From: Algoriphagus aestuariicola | GTDB taxonomy: Bacteria; Bacteroidota; Bacteroidia; Cytophagales; Cyclobacteriaceae | Assembly: GCF_017254835.1 (NCBI RefSeq) | Contig: NZ_JAFKCW010000001.1 | Location: 682,001 to 746,000 of the forward strand | Direction of reading: 5' to 3' | DNA: 64,000 bases | In this document: piece by piece, positions 18,085-28,189 of the stretch | Layout of the letters: the number at the start of each line of letters is the position of its first letter | Position numbering within the stretch: the first letter of the stretch is position 1 | The notes under the pieces: generated by a model | Told to the model about the DNA's origin: nothing | Seen by the model: only the letters and a program-made list of their open reading frames with translations | Databases searched by the model: none | Made by a program: the position numbers and the translations under genes

Positions 18085-19119
18085 TTAAGGCATTTCCACT
18101 ATAATCTCAAAGTCTTCGAAATTTGCTTCTCCTTCTGTTCCAGGCATCATCACTGCAAAAGGGATCAAGTGGATGGTTTTTCGGGAGAAATTGGAAAAAC
18201 TGACTTCTAGATTTTTCTTGTTCAAAACTCCGTTAACAGGAGTTGCCTCTGTGGAGAGGACAAGCGATTCCCTGGTAATTGCTCCCGTATTTTCGAGTTG
18301 TGTGTCATATACCCTAAGCCCAATGGCTGCACCGGGACCATTAAGTCCGGCGGAGCTGACTTTGGTTCGCAAGGTCACCTTGGCGCCTTGAGGGATGTTT
18401 GGTGAATTAAGCTGTCTGAACCAGTAGCCCGTTTCGGTGGAGGTTTTCCCTGGCACGGAGCTGATTGCTAAGTCATTGTCGGGTAGTCGGGTTCCAGTCA
18501 TTGTACCCTTGGAGTTATAGAAATTCCAGCCTTCTTCCCCAGTTTTATGCCTTCTGAAAACTGGATTAATGTCCCAGTCCTGTCCAAAATCGATGCATTT
18601 CGTATTCGCAACCAAGCGGTCGAAAAGTTCATCTACATAGTACGTTTTGCTTTCTGAGGGACCGTCGAAGAAATTTAAGGTAAGAATATTACCGTTCATC
18701 AATGTGGTCGGTTTTCCATCGCAAAGCAGACTATTGTCGTGCTCAAGGTTGAGAAAGGCATGCCCAATTTCGTGGAAAAAGAACTGCTCACGCTTCACAT
18801 CTGACAGTGTAGCCCATCCACAATTGGGTGATTTTGAAATTAAGATTGTTCTTTTGCCAGTTTCAGGGTGAGAACTCCAGCCATATCCGCAGGAGTTTGT
18901 TCCGTTGGAAAATTTTATTTCGTCCGCATAAGCGAACTCTACGCCTGAAAGGTCAATTTCTAAACCACGAGCCTTCGCTTCCGCTTCAAAGCGATCCATA
19001 AATATGGACAAGTCAGGGTAGGGAGGAGGAGTCGGGACAGGTTCAGCTTGTTCGTTGCAGGAGATAAAACCTAATGTGATAATAACGGGGAATAATCTTT
19101 GGAAGTATGGGTTTTTCAT
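18085..19119 (-). CDS. Lipoprotein with HExxH zinc-protease-like motif
   Basis: A 344-aa lipoprotein: signal with lipobox ending at C21 (LGFISC-NEQ). A zincin-type motif is seen at residues 116-127, HEIGHAFLNLEH, giving H116, E117, H120 and a third histidine at 127. This is one residue further than the HExxHxxGxxH spacing of metzincins, so the third ligand is uncertain. The C-terminal half looks beta-rich, like a carbohydrate-binding or jelly-roll module, with many small polar residues. Resembles secreted Bacteroidota metalloproteases of unknown substrate. It faces the DUF1080 gene tail to tail. Confidence 0.65.
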   Translation of the reverse strand: MKNPYFQRLFPVIITLGFISCNEQAEPVPTPPPYPDLSIFMDRFEAEAKARGLEIDLSGVEFAYADEIKFSNGTNSCGYGWSSHPETGKRTILISKSPNCGWATLSDVKREQFFFHEIGHAFLNLEHDNSLLCDGKPTTLMNGNILTLNFFDGPSESKTYYVDELFDRLVANTKCIDFGQDWDINPVFRRHKTGEEGWNFYNSKGTMTGTRLPDNDLAISSVPGKTSTETGYWFRQLNSPNIPQGAKVTLRTKVSSAGLNGPGAAIGLRVYDTQLENTGAITRESLVLSTEATPVNGVLNKKNLEVSFSNFSRKTIHLIPFAVMMPGTEGEANFEDFEIIVEMP

Positions 19120-19222
19120 TGAAGAAGAGTTGGGTACTAAGGGTGATGTTAACGGAAGTAATTTTTCAATATAGCAATTAGTTTTATTCTATTGGGATAA
19201 GGTTGGATTTATTTGGCCTCAC

Positions 19223-19250
19223 AAAAAATCCGGAGTCGAAAGGCTCCGGA
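19223..19250 (-). terminator. Rho-independent terminator after valS
   Basis: TCCGGAG (19229-19235) and CTCCGGA (19244-19250) form a 7-bp stem with an 8-base loop. On the minus strand it is followed by TTTTTT. It lies 9 bases beyond the valS stop codon. Confidence 0.8.
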
Positions 19251-19258
19251 CTTAATTC

Positions 19259-21892
19259 TCATCCCAACTTCGCCAGGCTTTCTTCCAACGCCTTGATTTT
19301 GGCTTCGGCGTCAGCCTGCTTTTTCCGCTCCATTTCGATGACGTTGGCCGGGGCTCCTGCGACAAAACGCTCGTTGCTGAGCTTTTTTAAGACAGAGTTT
19401 AGAAAGCCTCGGGTGTATTCCAGGTCTTTCTGGATGTTGGCTTTCTCCTCTTCGATATTGACCGAGTCTCCCATTGGGATAAAGCACTCGTCGGCCTTCA
19501 CCACAAAGCTCATGGAGTTGTCTACCTTATCGGCAAAATTCAGGGAAGACAGATTCGCCAGTTTACTCAACACTGTTGCGAATTGGGTGTAGAGCTCGGG
19601 ATTCTTGGCGTTGATGCTGAGGTCAAGGGCTTCTTTGGGAGACATTCCTTTGGAAGCTCGTAGGTTTCTTACCTGTGACACGACTTCAAAGACTTGTTTT
19701 GCTTCTTCGATGATTTTCGGATCAAAGTTTTCGGCCTTTGGCCAAGTCGCCAAAATCAGGGATTCCTCGACACTTCTTTCCTTGATTTGATGCCAAAGCT
19801 CCTCGGAGATGAATGGCATGAAAGGATGCAGGATTTTCAAAATGCCTTCGAAAATCTCAATCGTTTTGTCATACGTTTGCTGGTCAATAGGATGCTGGTA
19901 CGCGGGCTTGATCATCTCAAGGTACCAAGAACAGAAATCGTCCCACACCAACTTGTAAGTTGCCATCAGGGCATCGGAGATCCTGAATTTTTCGAAATGC
20001 TCATTGATCTCGGTGAGACCTTCGTTGAAGCGGTTTTCAAACCAGGCAATGCTTGCCTCGTTGGATGAGCCATCCAGAGAGGGGTCGATTTCCCAACCTT
20101 TGACCAATCGGAAGGCGTTCCATATTTTGTTGGCAAAATTTCGGCCCTGCTCGACCAATTTGTCGTCGTAGGGCAGATCGTTTCCAGCAGGGGAGGAGAA
20201 GAGCATTCCTGTCCTTACTCCATCCGCTCCGTACTGCGCAATCAGTTCCAGAGGATCCGGGGAATTCCCCAGGGATTTGGACATTTTGCGGCCCAGCTTG
20301 TCCCGAACGATGCCGGTGAGGTATACGTTTTTGAAAGGTTTTTCACCCAAATATTCATAGCCTGCAATGATCATCCTCGCCACCCAAAAGAAAAGAATCT
20401 CAGGCGCTGTGACCAAGTCATTGGTTGGATAATAGTATTTCAGCTCTTCGTTGGGCTTGCCAGTGGCGAACACGTCGGTGTCAAAAACCGAAATCGGCCA
20501 TAGCCAGGCGCTGAACCAAGTGTCGAGCACATCTTCGTCCTGCGTCAGATCCGTTAGGGTATAGTTGCTTCTAAATTGTTCGTTGGCAAGCTTCAGAGCC
20601 TCTTCAGCTGTTTTGGCTACAACAAATTCTCCGTTGGGAAGGTAGAATGCCGGAATCCGGTGACCCCACCAGAGTTGGCGCGAAATACACCAGTCTCGAA
20701 CATTTTCCATCCAAGCCCGATACATGTTTTTGAATTTGGAGGGGTGCAATTGGATGGTGTCTTCCATCACAGATTTCAACGCCGGTTTGGTGATTTCCTC
20801 CATGTTGAGAAACCACTGCAAGGAAAGCTTCGGCTCGATCACTGCATCAGTACGCTCGGAATGGCCGACGTTGGACTTGTAGTCTTCGATTTTTTCAAGT
20901 TGCCCGGCTTCATCCAAAAGCTTTCCGATTTTCTTTCGGGCAATGAAGCGGTCTTCCCCGACTAGGATCTGGGCCTTCTCGTTCAGGGTGCCGTTATCGT
21001 TCAGGATGTCGATGACCTCCAACTTGTGCTTGAGGCCGAGCTCGTAGTCATTGATGTCATGCGCTGGAGTCACCTTGAGGCAACCCGTACCAAATTCCAT
21101 GTCCACATACTCATCCTCTATGATTGGGATGGCTCGGTTGATGAGAGGGATGAGGGCCTTTTTCCCTTTCAGGTGCGTAAATCGCGGGTCGTTGGGATTG
21201 ACACAGATGGCCACGTCGGCCATGATGGTCTCCGGACGGGTGGTGGCGATGGTCAGGAATTGATCTTTAGTTCCCTCGATTTTGTATTGGATGTAATATA
21301 GCTTGGAGGCAATCTCCTTCATGATCACTTCGTCGTCCGAGAGGGCGGTTTGTCCTTTTGGATCCCAGTTGACCATGCGTATGCCGCGGTAGATTTTTCC
21401 TTTTTTGTACAGATCCACGAAGACGGTGATGACTGAATTGCTGAGTGCCGGATCCATGGTGAAGGCAGTTCTATCCCAGTCGCAGGATGCGCCAAGTTTC
21501 TTCAACTGTTCTAGGATGATTCCCCCGTACTTTTCCTTCCATTCCCAGGCGTATTTCAGGAATTCCTCCCGGGTGAGCGATTTTTTGTCGATTCCCATCT
21601 CTTTGAGCATGTTGACTACCTTGGCTTCAGTGGCGATGGAAGCGTGGTCGGTACCGGGTACCCAGCAGGCGTTTTTGCCGAGCATTCTGGCACGGCGAAT
21701 GAGTACATCCTGGATGGTATTGTTCAGCATATGGCCCATATGAAGCACGCCGGTGACGTTAGGCGGAGGAATTACAATGGTGTAGGGTTCCTTGCTGGGA
21801 TCGATTTTGGAGGAGAAAAGCTTGTGCTCCATCCAGTAGGCGTACCATTTGGCCTCGGCTTGGGCCGGATCGTATTTGCTGGCGATAGACAT
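19259..21892 (-). CDS. valS: Valyl-tRNA synthetase
   Basis: An 877-aa class I aminoacyl-tRNA synthetase charging tRNA-Val. Signature motifs: HIGH-type HMGH at residues 51-54 within [16 protein letters not shown], the editing domain with [10 protein letters not shown] at about 217-226, and KMSKS at 536-540. The C-terminal coiled-coil tRNA-arm domain ends with alternating Lys/Glu/Ala residues. An in-frame ATG at 21916 exists, but ATG 21892 ([20 protein letters not shown]) is the family start. A TATTTTTG box lies just upstream on the minus strand, with a TTTG 23 bases further, slightly longer than the usual promoter spacing. Confidence 0.97.
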   Translation of the reverse strand: MSIASKYDPAQAEAKWYAYWMEHKLFSSKIDPSKEPYTIVIPPPNVTGVLHMGHMLNNTIQDVLIRRARMLGKNACWVPGTDHASIATEAKVVNMLKEMGIDKKSLTREEFLKYAWEWKEKYGGIILEQLKKLGASCDWDRTAFTMDPALSNSVITVFVDLYKKGKIYRGIRMVNWDPKGQTALSDDEVIMKEIASKLYYIQYKIEGTKDQFLTIATTRPETIMADVAICVNPNDPRFTHLKGKKALIPLINRAIPIIEDEYVDMEFGTGCLKVTPAHDINDYELGLKHKLEVIDILNDNGTLNEKAQILVGEDRFIARKKIGKLLDEAGQLEKIEDYKSNVGHSERTDAVIEPKLSLQWFLNMEEITKPALKSVMEDTIQLHPSKFKNMYRAWMENVRDWCISRQLWWGHRIPAFYLPNGEFVVAKTAEEALKLANEQFRSNYTLTDLTQDEDVLDTWFSAWLWPISVFDTDVFATGKPNEELKYYYPTNDLVTAPEILFFWVARMIIAGYEYLGEKPFKNVYLTGIVRDKLGRKMSKSLGNSPDPLELIAQYGADGVRTGMLFSSPAGNDLPYDDKLVEQGRNFANKIWNAFRLVKGWEIDPSLDGSSNEASIAWFENRFNEGLTEINEHFEKFRISDALMATYKLVWDDFCSWYLEMIKPAYQHPIDQQTYDKTIEIFEGILKILHPFMPFISEELWHQIKERSVEESLILATWPKAENFDPKIIEEAKQVFEVVSQVRNLRASKGMSPKEALDLSINAKNPELYTQFATVLSKLANLSSLNFADKVDNSMSFVVKADECFIPMGDSVNIEEEKANIQKDLEYTRGFLNSVLKKLSNERFVAGAPANVIEMERKKQADAEAKIKALEESLAKLG

Positions 21893-22127
21893 CTCTGGGT
21901 GTTTTTTGAGGTGCAAAAATAGCAGAAAAAGGGGAAATGGCTTCCAAAGTTCTTTTCCCTATGCTTTTCAAGGCGTGACGTTGATCTGGCTTTTCCGGAA
22001 ACGATGTTTTTTATCGTCCTTTCAGACAACTATTCGATGCAAAACTGAGTATCTAAATAGAAATTGACCTTTCCTCACCCGCCCCCTTCGGCCATCTTTT
22101 GTATCATTTCAACTAAAAATCAATGTT

Positions 22128-22958
22128 ATGCCTTTTTTGAAACACAACGAGGGGAAAGAACCCGTGCGGATTTTCTATCAAGACTATGGAGATGGAAAGC
22201 CGGTAATACTGATCCATGGCTGGCCGCTGAGCCACCAGGCTTGGGAAGGACAGGTCCAATCACTAGTCGAGGACGGATTTCGTGTGATTGCCTACGACCG
22301 ACGAGGATTTGGGCGGTCTTCCCAGCCGTGGGGAGACTACGACTATAGTGCGTTGGCGCAAGATCTGCGTCAGCTCATTCTCCACTTGAAACTGGACGAC
22401 GTAACGCTGGTTGGTTTCAGCATGGGTGGGGGAGAAGTGGTGCGCTACTTCACTGATTATGGGGGGGAGCGAGTATCCAAGGCAGCATTGGTTGCCTCGA
22501 TCATTCCGCTGGTCGCCCAAAAAACAGACAATCCAGAAGGAGTGCCTCAAAAGAATTTAGATGGCATCTTGGCCACCTTGAAAACGGACAGAATCGGTTT
22601 TTTGAAGGACTTTCACCGTAATTTTTATAATTACGATGAAAATACCGACAAGATGAGCGAGATGAATTTGGATTATGATTTTTCCATCGCCTCCCACGCT
22701 TCGCCTATCGCCACGATCAAGGCAGCGGAGGCTTGGGCTAGCACCGATTTCAGGAATGAGCTGAAAAACGTCAACGTACCGACGCTCATCGTCCATGGCG
22801 ACGCGGATAACATCGTGCCCTACAAGTCCTCAGCGGAGCAGGCTGCTAAAGGAATCGCCGATAACACCTATAAGCTTATCAAAGGTGCGCCTCATGGCCT
22901 GAACCTGACCCACCGGGAGCAGCTCAACGAGCTTCTGTTGGAGTTTATTAGAAAATAA
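22128..22958 (+). CDS. Alpha/beta hydrolase (cofactor-free haloperoxidase-like)
   Basis: A 276-aa soluble hydrolase of the alpha/beta fold. Seen: oxyanion segment LIHGWPLS at 28-35, YDRRGFGRSSQP, nucleophile elbow GFSMGGGEV with S98, the acidic residue in HGDADNIVPY (about 226) and the catalytic histidine in GAPHGLNLTH (about 255). The pattern is that of the non-heme chloroperoxidase/esterase group; peroxidase activity is often incidental, and the natural ester substrate is unknown. No signal peptide. Transcribed alone and followed by a hairpin terminator shared with the convergent transporter gene. Confidence 0.9.
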   Translation: MPFLKHNEGKEPVRIFYQDYGDGKPVILIHGWPLSHQAWEGQVQSLVEDGFRVIAYDRRGFGRSSQPWGDYDYSALAQDLRQLILHLKLDDVTLVGFSMGGGEVVRYFTDYGGERVSKAALVASIIPLVAQKTDNPEGVPQKNLDGILATLKTDRIGFLKDFHRNFYNYDENTDKMSEMNLDYDFSIASHASPIATIKAAEAWASTDFRNELKNVNVPTLIVHGDADNIVPYKSSAEQAAKGIADNTYKLIKGAPHGLNLTHREQLNELLLEFIRK

Positions 22959-22978
22959 TCTTAGGTATAGTCAATGGA

Positions 22979-23016
22979 AAAGCCGCGCCTCCAGGTTGGA
23001 GAGGCGGCTTTTTTTG
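22979..23016 (+). terminator. Hairpin terminator between convergent genes
   Basis: AAGCCGC (22979-22986 area) pairs with GCGGCTT (23004-23010), with a small internal loop and an inner CTCC/GGAG helix, followed by TTTTTT. On the minus strand the stem is also followed by a short T run (from the GGAAAA side), so it may serve both the hydrolase and the MFS transporter gene. Confidence 0.65.
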
Positions 23017-23115
23017 TGAGAAATTGAGTTGCGTTTCGCTACCTGAATCTGAAAATTTATTGACAATCTTCTCAATTCCTTAGCAAATCGACATTTAGGA
23101 GAAAAACGGACTATG

Positions 23116-24351
23116 TTAGCTCCCCAACGCCGATCCTTTCCAGGTTTTGCTGATCGTCCCCGGAATAATCTCGTCGGCCTTGAGTATGATGAAGCCAGCC
23201 GCCGCACATGCAGCCATTCCCACCACCATGGGAAGGGCGGTGCCGTCATGGAAAAAGCTGATCACGGCAGATACCACACCGCCCATTGCCATCCTCATAC
23301 TGCCAAGCAAGGCCGCAGCGCTCCCGGCATTTCTTGAAAAAGGAGCCAAGGACAACGCGGCTGTGTTAGGGCTGTTGAGGCCGTGGGCGGTCAGGAAGAG
23401 AAACATCAAGCCGACTAGGGTATAGACATTCAATAATTGGGCATAGATGCCGATGATCAAGAGAATGCCTGTGAACACCTGGTAGTGCATTGAAAAGTGG
23501 ATGATCTGCTGGCTTTTGTATCTTTTCAAAAGCCAATGGTTGAGCTGGGTCGAGCCTATCATAGCAAAAGCCAAAATGCCGAAAATCCATCCGTAGGTCT
23601 GTTCGCTCACCTGATAGATGTTCATGAAAACATCCGCTGAACTCGCGATATACGCAAACGGTGCCGCTCCGGCCAATCCGCCCACAAGCATGTAAACCAG
23701 AAACTGGCGGTCTTGGAGGACGATACCATAGTTTTTCCAAACTTTGGTTGGTTTAAGGGAAATTTCGGGATCTGGATCGGCGCCATTTGGAAGCACCGTC
23801 ACAGCGCCCAACCAGATTAAGGATGTCAGTCCCGCTAAGATGATGAAGTTCCAATGCCAATTGTAGTAGGCAGTGACAAATCCACCGACAGTGGGCGCTA
23901 TCATAGGCGAAACGGCGATTACCAAAGTCAGCAGGGACAGAACTTGCGCGGTTTTTCCCACCGGGAAAATATCCCGCACTATCGCCTGGGCGGATACCAT
24001 GCCGGCACAGCCCCCTATCGCCTGCAAAAATCGCATGACGATTAAGTTTTCAACCGACTGTGAAAGCGCGCAGCCGATCGAGGCCAGGACATAGATGCCG
24101 AGGCCAATATATAATGGTTTTTTCCTACCGTATCTGTCCAATAGAGGCCCGTAGAACAGCTGTCCGATTGCGATCCCGACCAGATAAGCGGTCAACGAAA
24201 GTTGAACATTGGATATGGAAGTGCCCAGATCACGCGACATTTCCGGAAAACCCGGAAGGTACATGTCAATTGAGAATGGGCTGATTGTACACAGGGCGCC
24301 CAAAACCAAGACGATCTTAAAATATTCCCACTTGTTAAACTGACTTCCCAA
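23116..24351 (-). CDS. MFS multidrug exporter, Bcr/CflA family
   Basis: A 411-aa inner-membrane drug:H+ antiporter with about 12 hydrophobic helices. The family opening is KIVLVLGALCTISPFSIDMY, with LPGFPEMSRDLG, and the MFS motif A LLDRYGRKKPL lies in the second loop. The next candidate ATG would cut the first membrane helix in two, so the TTG at 24351 (MGSQFNKWEYF) is taken as the start; another start just upstream cannot be excluded. Typical substrates are bicyclomycin, sulfonamides or chloramphenicol, but specificity cannot be read from sequence. Confidence 0.9.
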   Translation of the reverse strand: MGSQFNKWEYFKIVLVLGALCTISPFSIDMYLPGFPEMSRDLGTSISNVQLSLTAYLVGIAIGQLFYGPLLDRYGRKKPLYIGLGIYVLASIGCALSQSVENLIVMRFLQAIGGCAGMVSAQAIVRDIFPVGKTAQVLSLLTLVIAVSPMIAPTVGGFVTAYYNWHWNFIILAGLTSLIWLGAVTVLPNGADPDPEISLKPTKVWKNYGIVLQDRQFLVYMLVGGLAGAAPFAYIASSADVFMNIYQVSEQTYGWIFGILAFAMIGSTQLNHWLLKRYKSQQIIHFSMHYQVFTGILLIIGIYAQLLNVYTLVGLMFLFLTAHGLNSPNTAALSLAPFSRNAGSAAALLGSMRMAMGGVVSAVISFFHDGTALPMVVGMAACAAAGFIILKADEIIPGTISKTWKGSALGS

Positions 24352-24762
24352 AACGAAAAAAGAAATTATGAATAATTGATATGTGTAGTGAACAGGGGTG
24401 TTCCTTGTAAAGTTCGCAAATAGACGGCAATATCTTTGCCATATTTAAAATGTTGATTTACAGGATTTGGAGAGATTCCGTTCCGGATTTGAATTGTTTT
24501 GGAAGCTTAAGATTTGCGATCCGGAATATCGTACGTTAGGGAAGACCGGCAAAGAAGATTTTGTTTGTTTCCAACCTGATTTTAGATTCGATTAAGCTGT
24601 GATGGTTTTAGGTAATACACTTCGGAGAAGCTTGGCTCCGTGACCCTATCCGATTTACAAATCTATCCCAAAGTCACGCCAGCTAGTCCATTCCGCACTC
24701 TTCATGGTAATTTAATCCCAAGCGTAAGGACGATTTCTTACTATCCTTCTATTTTTAAACCC
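24352..24762. other. 411-base intergenic region between MFS gene and phospholipase C gene
   Basis: No gene is seen; an open frame running from 24640 into the phospholipase gene lacks any start supported by homology. A TATCTTTG box at 24431-24438 fits the Bacteroidota -7 consensus, which would imply a leader of roughly 320 bases for the phospholipase gene; no good TTTG is at the right distance. A perfect 8-base inverted repeat, TTCCGGAT (24481-24488) and ATCCGGAA (24519-24526), lies downstream of the box. Confidence 0.5.
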
Positions 24763-27267
24763 ATGATTGAATCCAGAAGAGAGTTTTTGAAAAAAGCCGC
24801 TTTGTTAAGCGGTGCCGCGGGAATGTGGCAAGTGTTGCCCGGCTCGATCGAGCGGGCTTTGGCCATCAGTCCCGATCCGGGTACGACTTTTTACGATGCC
24901 GAGCATGTGGTGATGCTCATGCAGGAAAACCGTTCCTTTGACCACTGTTTCGGCACACTGCGTGGCGTGAGGGGTTTTGGCGACCCTCGGGCCATATCCA
25001 TCCCAGACCAGTTTCCGGTGTGGATGCAGCCCGATAGAGAGGGGACTCGTTTTCCGCCGTTCCGATTGGATATCAAAGAGACCAAGGCTACTTGGATGAG
25101 CGGCGTGCCGCATTCTTGGACAGATCAGGTAGATGCCCGCAACCATGGCAAATATGATGGATGGATCGAGGCAAAGCGTCCCGGCAACAAAGACTATCGC
25201 CATATTCCATTCACGATGGGATACTATACGAGGCAGGACATTCCGTTCTACTATGCCATGGCGGATGCCTTTACGGTTTTTGATCAGCATTTCTGTGCAG
25301 CGCTGACCGGTACGACAACCAATCGCAGCTATTTCTGGTCGGGTAAAACTCATGGGAAAGACGGAGAAAAGGCAAAGGTCAGAAATGGAGAGTTGACCTA
25401 TGACCGAGAAGGGGATTGGGCGACTTTTCCAGAGCGATTGGAGAAACTTGGAATATCCTGGCGTGTCTACCAAAACGAAATCAGCCTTGACACCCTCGTA
25501 GAGGATGATTCCCTTTTGGCCAACTTCACGGACAACAACCTGGAGTGGTTTAAGCAATACCATGTGCGTTTCAGCCCGGCCTTTTACGAGTTTTTGGTTT
25601 ATAGGAAAAAGGAGCTTGAGACGGAATTTGCCCGCATCGAAAGGGAGGGCTTGCCTCAAGACGCGGACGAGAAGTACAGGACAGAGCTGGAAAAAAGAAG
25701 GGCAGAACTTCCGCAGGTGATCAACTATTTGGAAAAATACGATCCGAAAAACTTTGACAAACTCCCCGAATTTGAAAAAAGCCTTCATGCCAAAGCTTTC
25801 ACGGTAAACAGCGGGGATCCAGACTATCATAAGATCGAGAAGATCCGATATACCGAAAACGGAGAGGAACGAGAAGTGTCCGTGCCTAAAGGCGACATCC
25901 TGCACCAGTTTCGCTCAGATGTGAAGGAAGGGAAACTGCCAACGGTTTCCTGGCTCGTTGCCCCGCAGAAGTTTTCAGACCATCCGAGCGCGCCATGGTA
26001 TGGAGCTTGGTACATTTCGGAGGTTTTAGACATCCTGACCCAGAATCCGGAAGTTTGGAAAAAGACGATCTTTATTCTCAATTACGATGAAAATGACGGC
26101 TATTTCGACCACGTTCCGCCTTTCGTGGTGCCTAACCCGCGGGATAGGGAAGAAGGCGTCATCTCCAAGGGAATGGATGTGACAGGCGAGTATGTGACGA
26201 GAGACGAAGAGTTGAAAGCTGGATTTAGCGAAAAAGATGCAAGGCAAAGCTCCGTAGGTTTAGGCTACCGAGTGCCTTTGATCGTGGCTTCCCCCTGGAC
26301 TCGCGGCGGTTGGGTCAATTCCCAAGTGTCGGATATTACGTCCACGATTCAGTTTTTAGAGACTTTCCTCAGCAAAAAAACAGGGGAGAGTGTGTCTGAA
26401 CCCAATATCAGCGGCTGGCGCAGAAATATTTCCGGCGACCTCAGTTCCGCTTTTCGGCCGTATTTAGGCGACGCCTTGGAGCGCTTGGAACCCCTCGACC
26501 GCAATGCGTTTATGGAAGAAATCCACAAGGCTCAGTTTAAGGGACTCCCGGAGAATTTTGTCAAAATACCAGCTTCACAGGCCAGGGACTGGACTGCGGC
26601 CAAGTTGAGAAGGGAGGGCGCTTTGCCTGTTCAGGAGTCGGGAACACGGCCTTCCAATGCGCTCAACTATGACCTGAGGGTTTCTGGCAAATTGCAGGGC
26701 GGCAAGTTTTCGATTCTTATGGAGGTCTCGGAGGAAATCTTTGGAAAAGATGCCTGGGCATCACCTTTCCAAGTCTATGCGCCAGGAGGCTATAGAAATT
26801 CCAAAACCGGGAAATGGGAATCGGCCCGATCTTGGGACTTTGCAGTGAAAGCCGGAGATGCGCTTGAATACAGCTGGCCCTTGGAAAACTTCGAAAATGG
26901 GGAATACCACCTGCGGCTGCATGGTCCAAATGGGTTTTACAGGGAATACTCCGGTAATGAACAGAATGCTGGACTTGAGTTGAATCTCAAACCCAACTTC
27001 AAATTGAAAGGAAAGCGTGTTGGCACACTGGACTCTGTTTCCAATCAAGGAATTCAAGCCAAGTTGACCGAAAATGCCTATCGAGAGCAGCAAAAAACGA
27101 TAGCGATCAAGCCCGGAGTTATAGCATCGGAGCAATTGGATTTTGAGTCCTCGCAGGGCTGGTATGATTTTACGGTTACAGGAGATGGGTTTTCATGGTC
27201 TTTTGCGGGAAGGCTGGAAAACGGTCTGGACAGTATTTCGGATCCACTCCTGGGGAGGCAGGATTAG
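24763..27267 (+). CDS. Tat-exported phosphocholine-type phospholipase C
   Basis: An 834-aa non-hemolytic/hemolytic PLC-family phosphoesterase (acid-phosphatase superfamily). The N-terminus MIESRREFLKKAALLSGAA carries a twin-arginine motif (SRREFLK), indicating folded export by Tat. Catalytic-domain motifs follow: VVMLMQENRSFDHCFGTL, GTTTNRSYFWSG, NYDENDGYFDHVPPF and RVPLIVASPWTRGG. Two repeated C-terminal beta-sandwich (DUF756) modules end the protein. The expected reaction is cleavage of phosphatidylcholine or sphingomyelin to release the phospho-head group, possibly for phosphorus supply. ATG 24763 places the Tat signal at the N-terminus. Followed by a terminator. Confidence 0.93.
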   Translation: MIESRREFLKKAALLSGAAGMWQVLPGSIERALAISPDPGTTFYDAEHVVMLMQENRSFDHCFGTLRGVRGFGDPRAISIPDQFPVWMQPDREGTRFPPFRLDIKETKATWMSGVPHSWTDQVDARNHGKYDGWIEAKRPGNKDYRHIPFTMGYYTRQDIPFYYAMADAFTVFDQHFCAALTGTTTNRSYFWSGKTHGKDGEKAKVRNGELTYDREGDWATFPERLEKLGISWRVYQNEISLDTLVEDDSLLANFTDNNLEWFKQYHVRFSPAFYEFLVYRKKELETEFARIEREGLPQDADEKYRTELEKRRAELPQVINYLEKYDPKNFDKLPEFEKSLHAKAFTVNSGDPDYHKIEKIRYTENGEEREVSVPKGDILHQFRSDVKEGKLPTVSWLVAPQKFSDHPSAPWYGAWYISEVLDILTQNPEVWKKTIFILNYDENDGYFDHVPPFVVPNPRDREEGVISKGMDVTGEYVTRDEELKAGFSEKDARQSSVGLGYRVPLIVASPWTRGGWVNSQVSDITSTIQFLETFLSKKTGESVSEPNISGWRRNISGDLSSAFRPYLGDALERLEPLDRNAFMEEIHKAQFKGLPENFVKIPASQARDWTAAKLRREGALPVQESGTRPSNALNYDLRVSGKLQGGKFSILMEVSEEIFGKDAWASPFQVYAPGGYRNSKTGKWESARSWDFAVKAGDALEYSWPLENFENGEYHLRLHGPNGFYREYSGNEQNAGLELNLKPNFKLKGKRVGTLDSVSNQGIQAKLTENAYREQQKTIAIKPGVIASEQLDFESSQGWYDFTVTGDGFSWSFAGRLENGLDSISDPLLGRQD

Positions 27268-27279
27268 ACCTTTACGACA

Positions 27280-27310
27280 AAAAAGAAGGGAGTGAGGAGC
27301 TCCCTTTTTC
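27280..27310 (+). terminator. Rho-independent terminator after phospholipase C gene
   Basis: AAGGGAG (27286-27292) and CTCCCTT (27300-27306) form a 7-bp stem with a TGAGGAG loop, followed by a T run. The flanking TTTACGA and TCGTAAA sequences can extend the pairing outward. Located 13 bases past the stop codon. Confidence 0.7.
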
Positions 27311-27380
27311 GTAAAACAATTTTGCGAAACCCTTGCTTTCCCTTTCTTTGGGGCGATTTCCCATTTAATATAAAAGGTTG

Positions 27381-27971
27381 ATGAGTTCGAACGCACCCGC
27401 GGCCCCGATTCCGAAGACTTCGCCTTATGCCAAGCTGAAGTCCATTTGCTACCTCGAGTCTAATCCGAACTATCACCAGCATTTCGAGAAGTACGTGTAT
27501 GAACAGCCAATCGAAAAGGTGTGGAATACCTATGTGACGATTGATCCGGGGAGGGCTTGGTCCGGACGGATGATCCATTTTAGGCAACTCTTCTCTAGGG
27601 AGACGGGCGAGGTGGTATTTCCCGGCCAGAAATATCTTGGAGGAATGGGAGTGGGGCAGGTAATTATTTTGGATCTCCATATTTTGGGCGGAGTAATCCA
27701 GCTTACAGTAGGCCACGAAGTCATGGAAATCGACCAACGCAAAGGGTTGATCAGGATTTGTTATTTGGAAAACTCCAAGTCCCAAGGGAGTCAGTTTATT
27801 CGCTTTACAGCCTTGGAGAATGGCAAAACTGAGGTCTCACACCATACCTTTTACCGCAGTGGTTCATGGTTTAGAGACAAGGTCGTTTACCCGTATTTTC
27901 ATACCAAAGCCATCAACGAGTTTCATGCCAATGTGAAGAGTGCGATGGCGGACAGGCCACTAATTGGATGA
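27381..27971 (+). CDS. Hypothetical protein, possible SRPBCC-like fold
   Basis: A 196-aa soluble protein with no signal peptide. I do not recognise a named family. The pattern of an N-terminal helix and strand (QPIEKVWNTYVTIDPGRAW), followed by several amphipathic strands (GVIQLTVGHEVMEIDQ, LIRICYLENSKSQGSQFIRF, ALENGKTEVSHHTFYR) and a long C-terminal helix (YFHTKAINEFHANVKSAM), resembles the helix-grip (START/SRPBCC) fold. TTG 27378 is directly before ATG 27381, which is taken as the start. It appears to be a single-gene unit. Confidence 0.6.
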   Translation: MSSNAPAAPIPKTSPYAKLKSICYLESNPNYHQHFEKYVYEQPIEKVWNTYVTIDPGRAWSGRMIHFRQLFSRETGEVVFPGQKYLGGMGVGQVIILDLHILGGVIQLTVGHEVMEIDQRKGLIRICYLENSKSQGSQFIRFTALENGKTEVSHHTFYRSGSWFRDKVVYPYFHTKAINEFHANVKSAMADRPLIG

Positions 27972-28189
27972 ATCGAGCAAACTTAAAGTGATTTCTAGAC
28001 GTGGCTTTCAATTTGAAATAGGTTGATAATTCGAAAGATGGTGTCGAATTGATCTGCTTCTAAGTTTGAAAGAGTGAAAGTCGTTTGAAACGGGTTGTTA
28101 TTTTTTTAATTTAATGGTAATCAAAAGCTTCTCCCGGAATATATGTATAGGGATTTTTTATTGGATATTTTTAACAAACTCAAATCGAC

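Noticed and set aside
24640-24762. In-frame extension upstream of the phospholipase C Tat signal
   Set aside because: It would bury the twin-arginine signal inside the protein; ATG 24763 places it at the N-terminus.
24805-25905. 366-codon open frame opposite the phospholipase C gene
   Set aside because: Although long, it is antisense to a conserved catalytic domain and has no recognisable domain.
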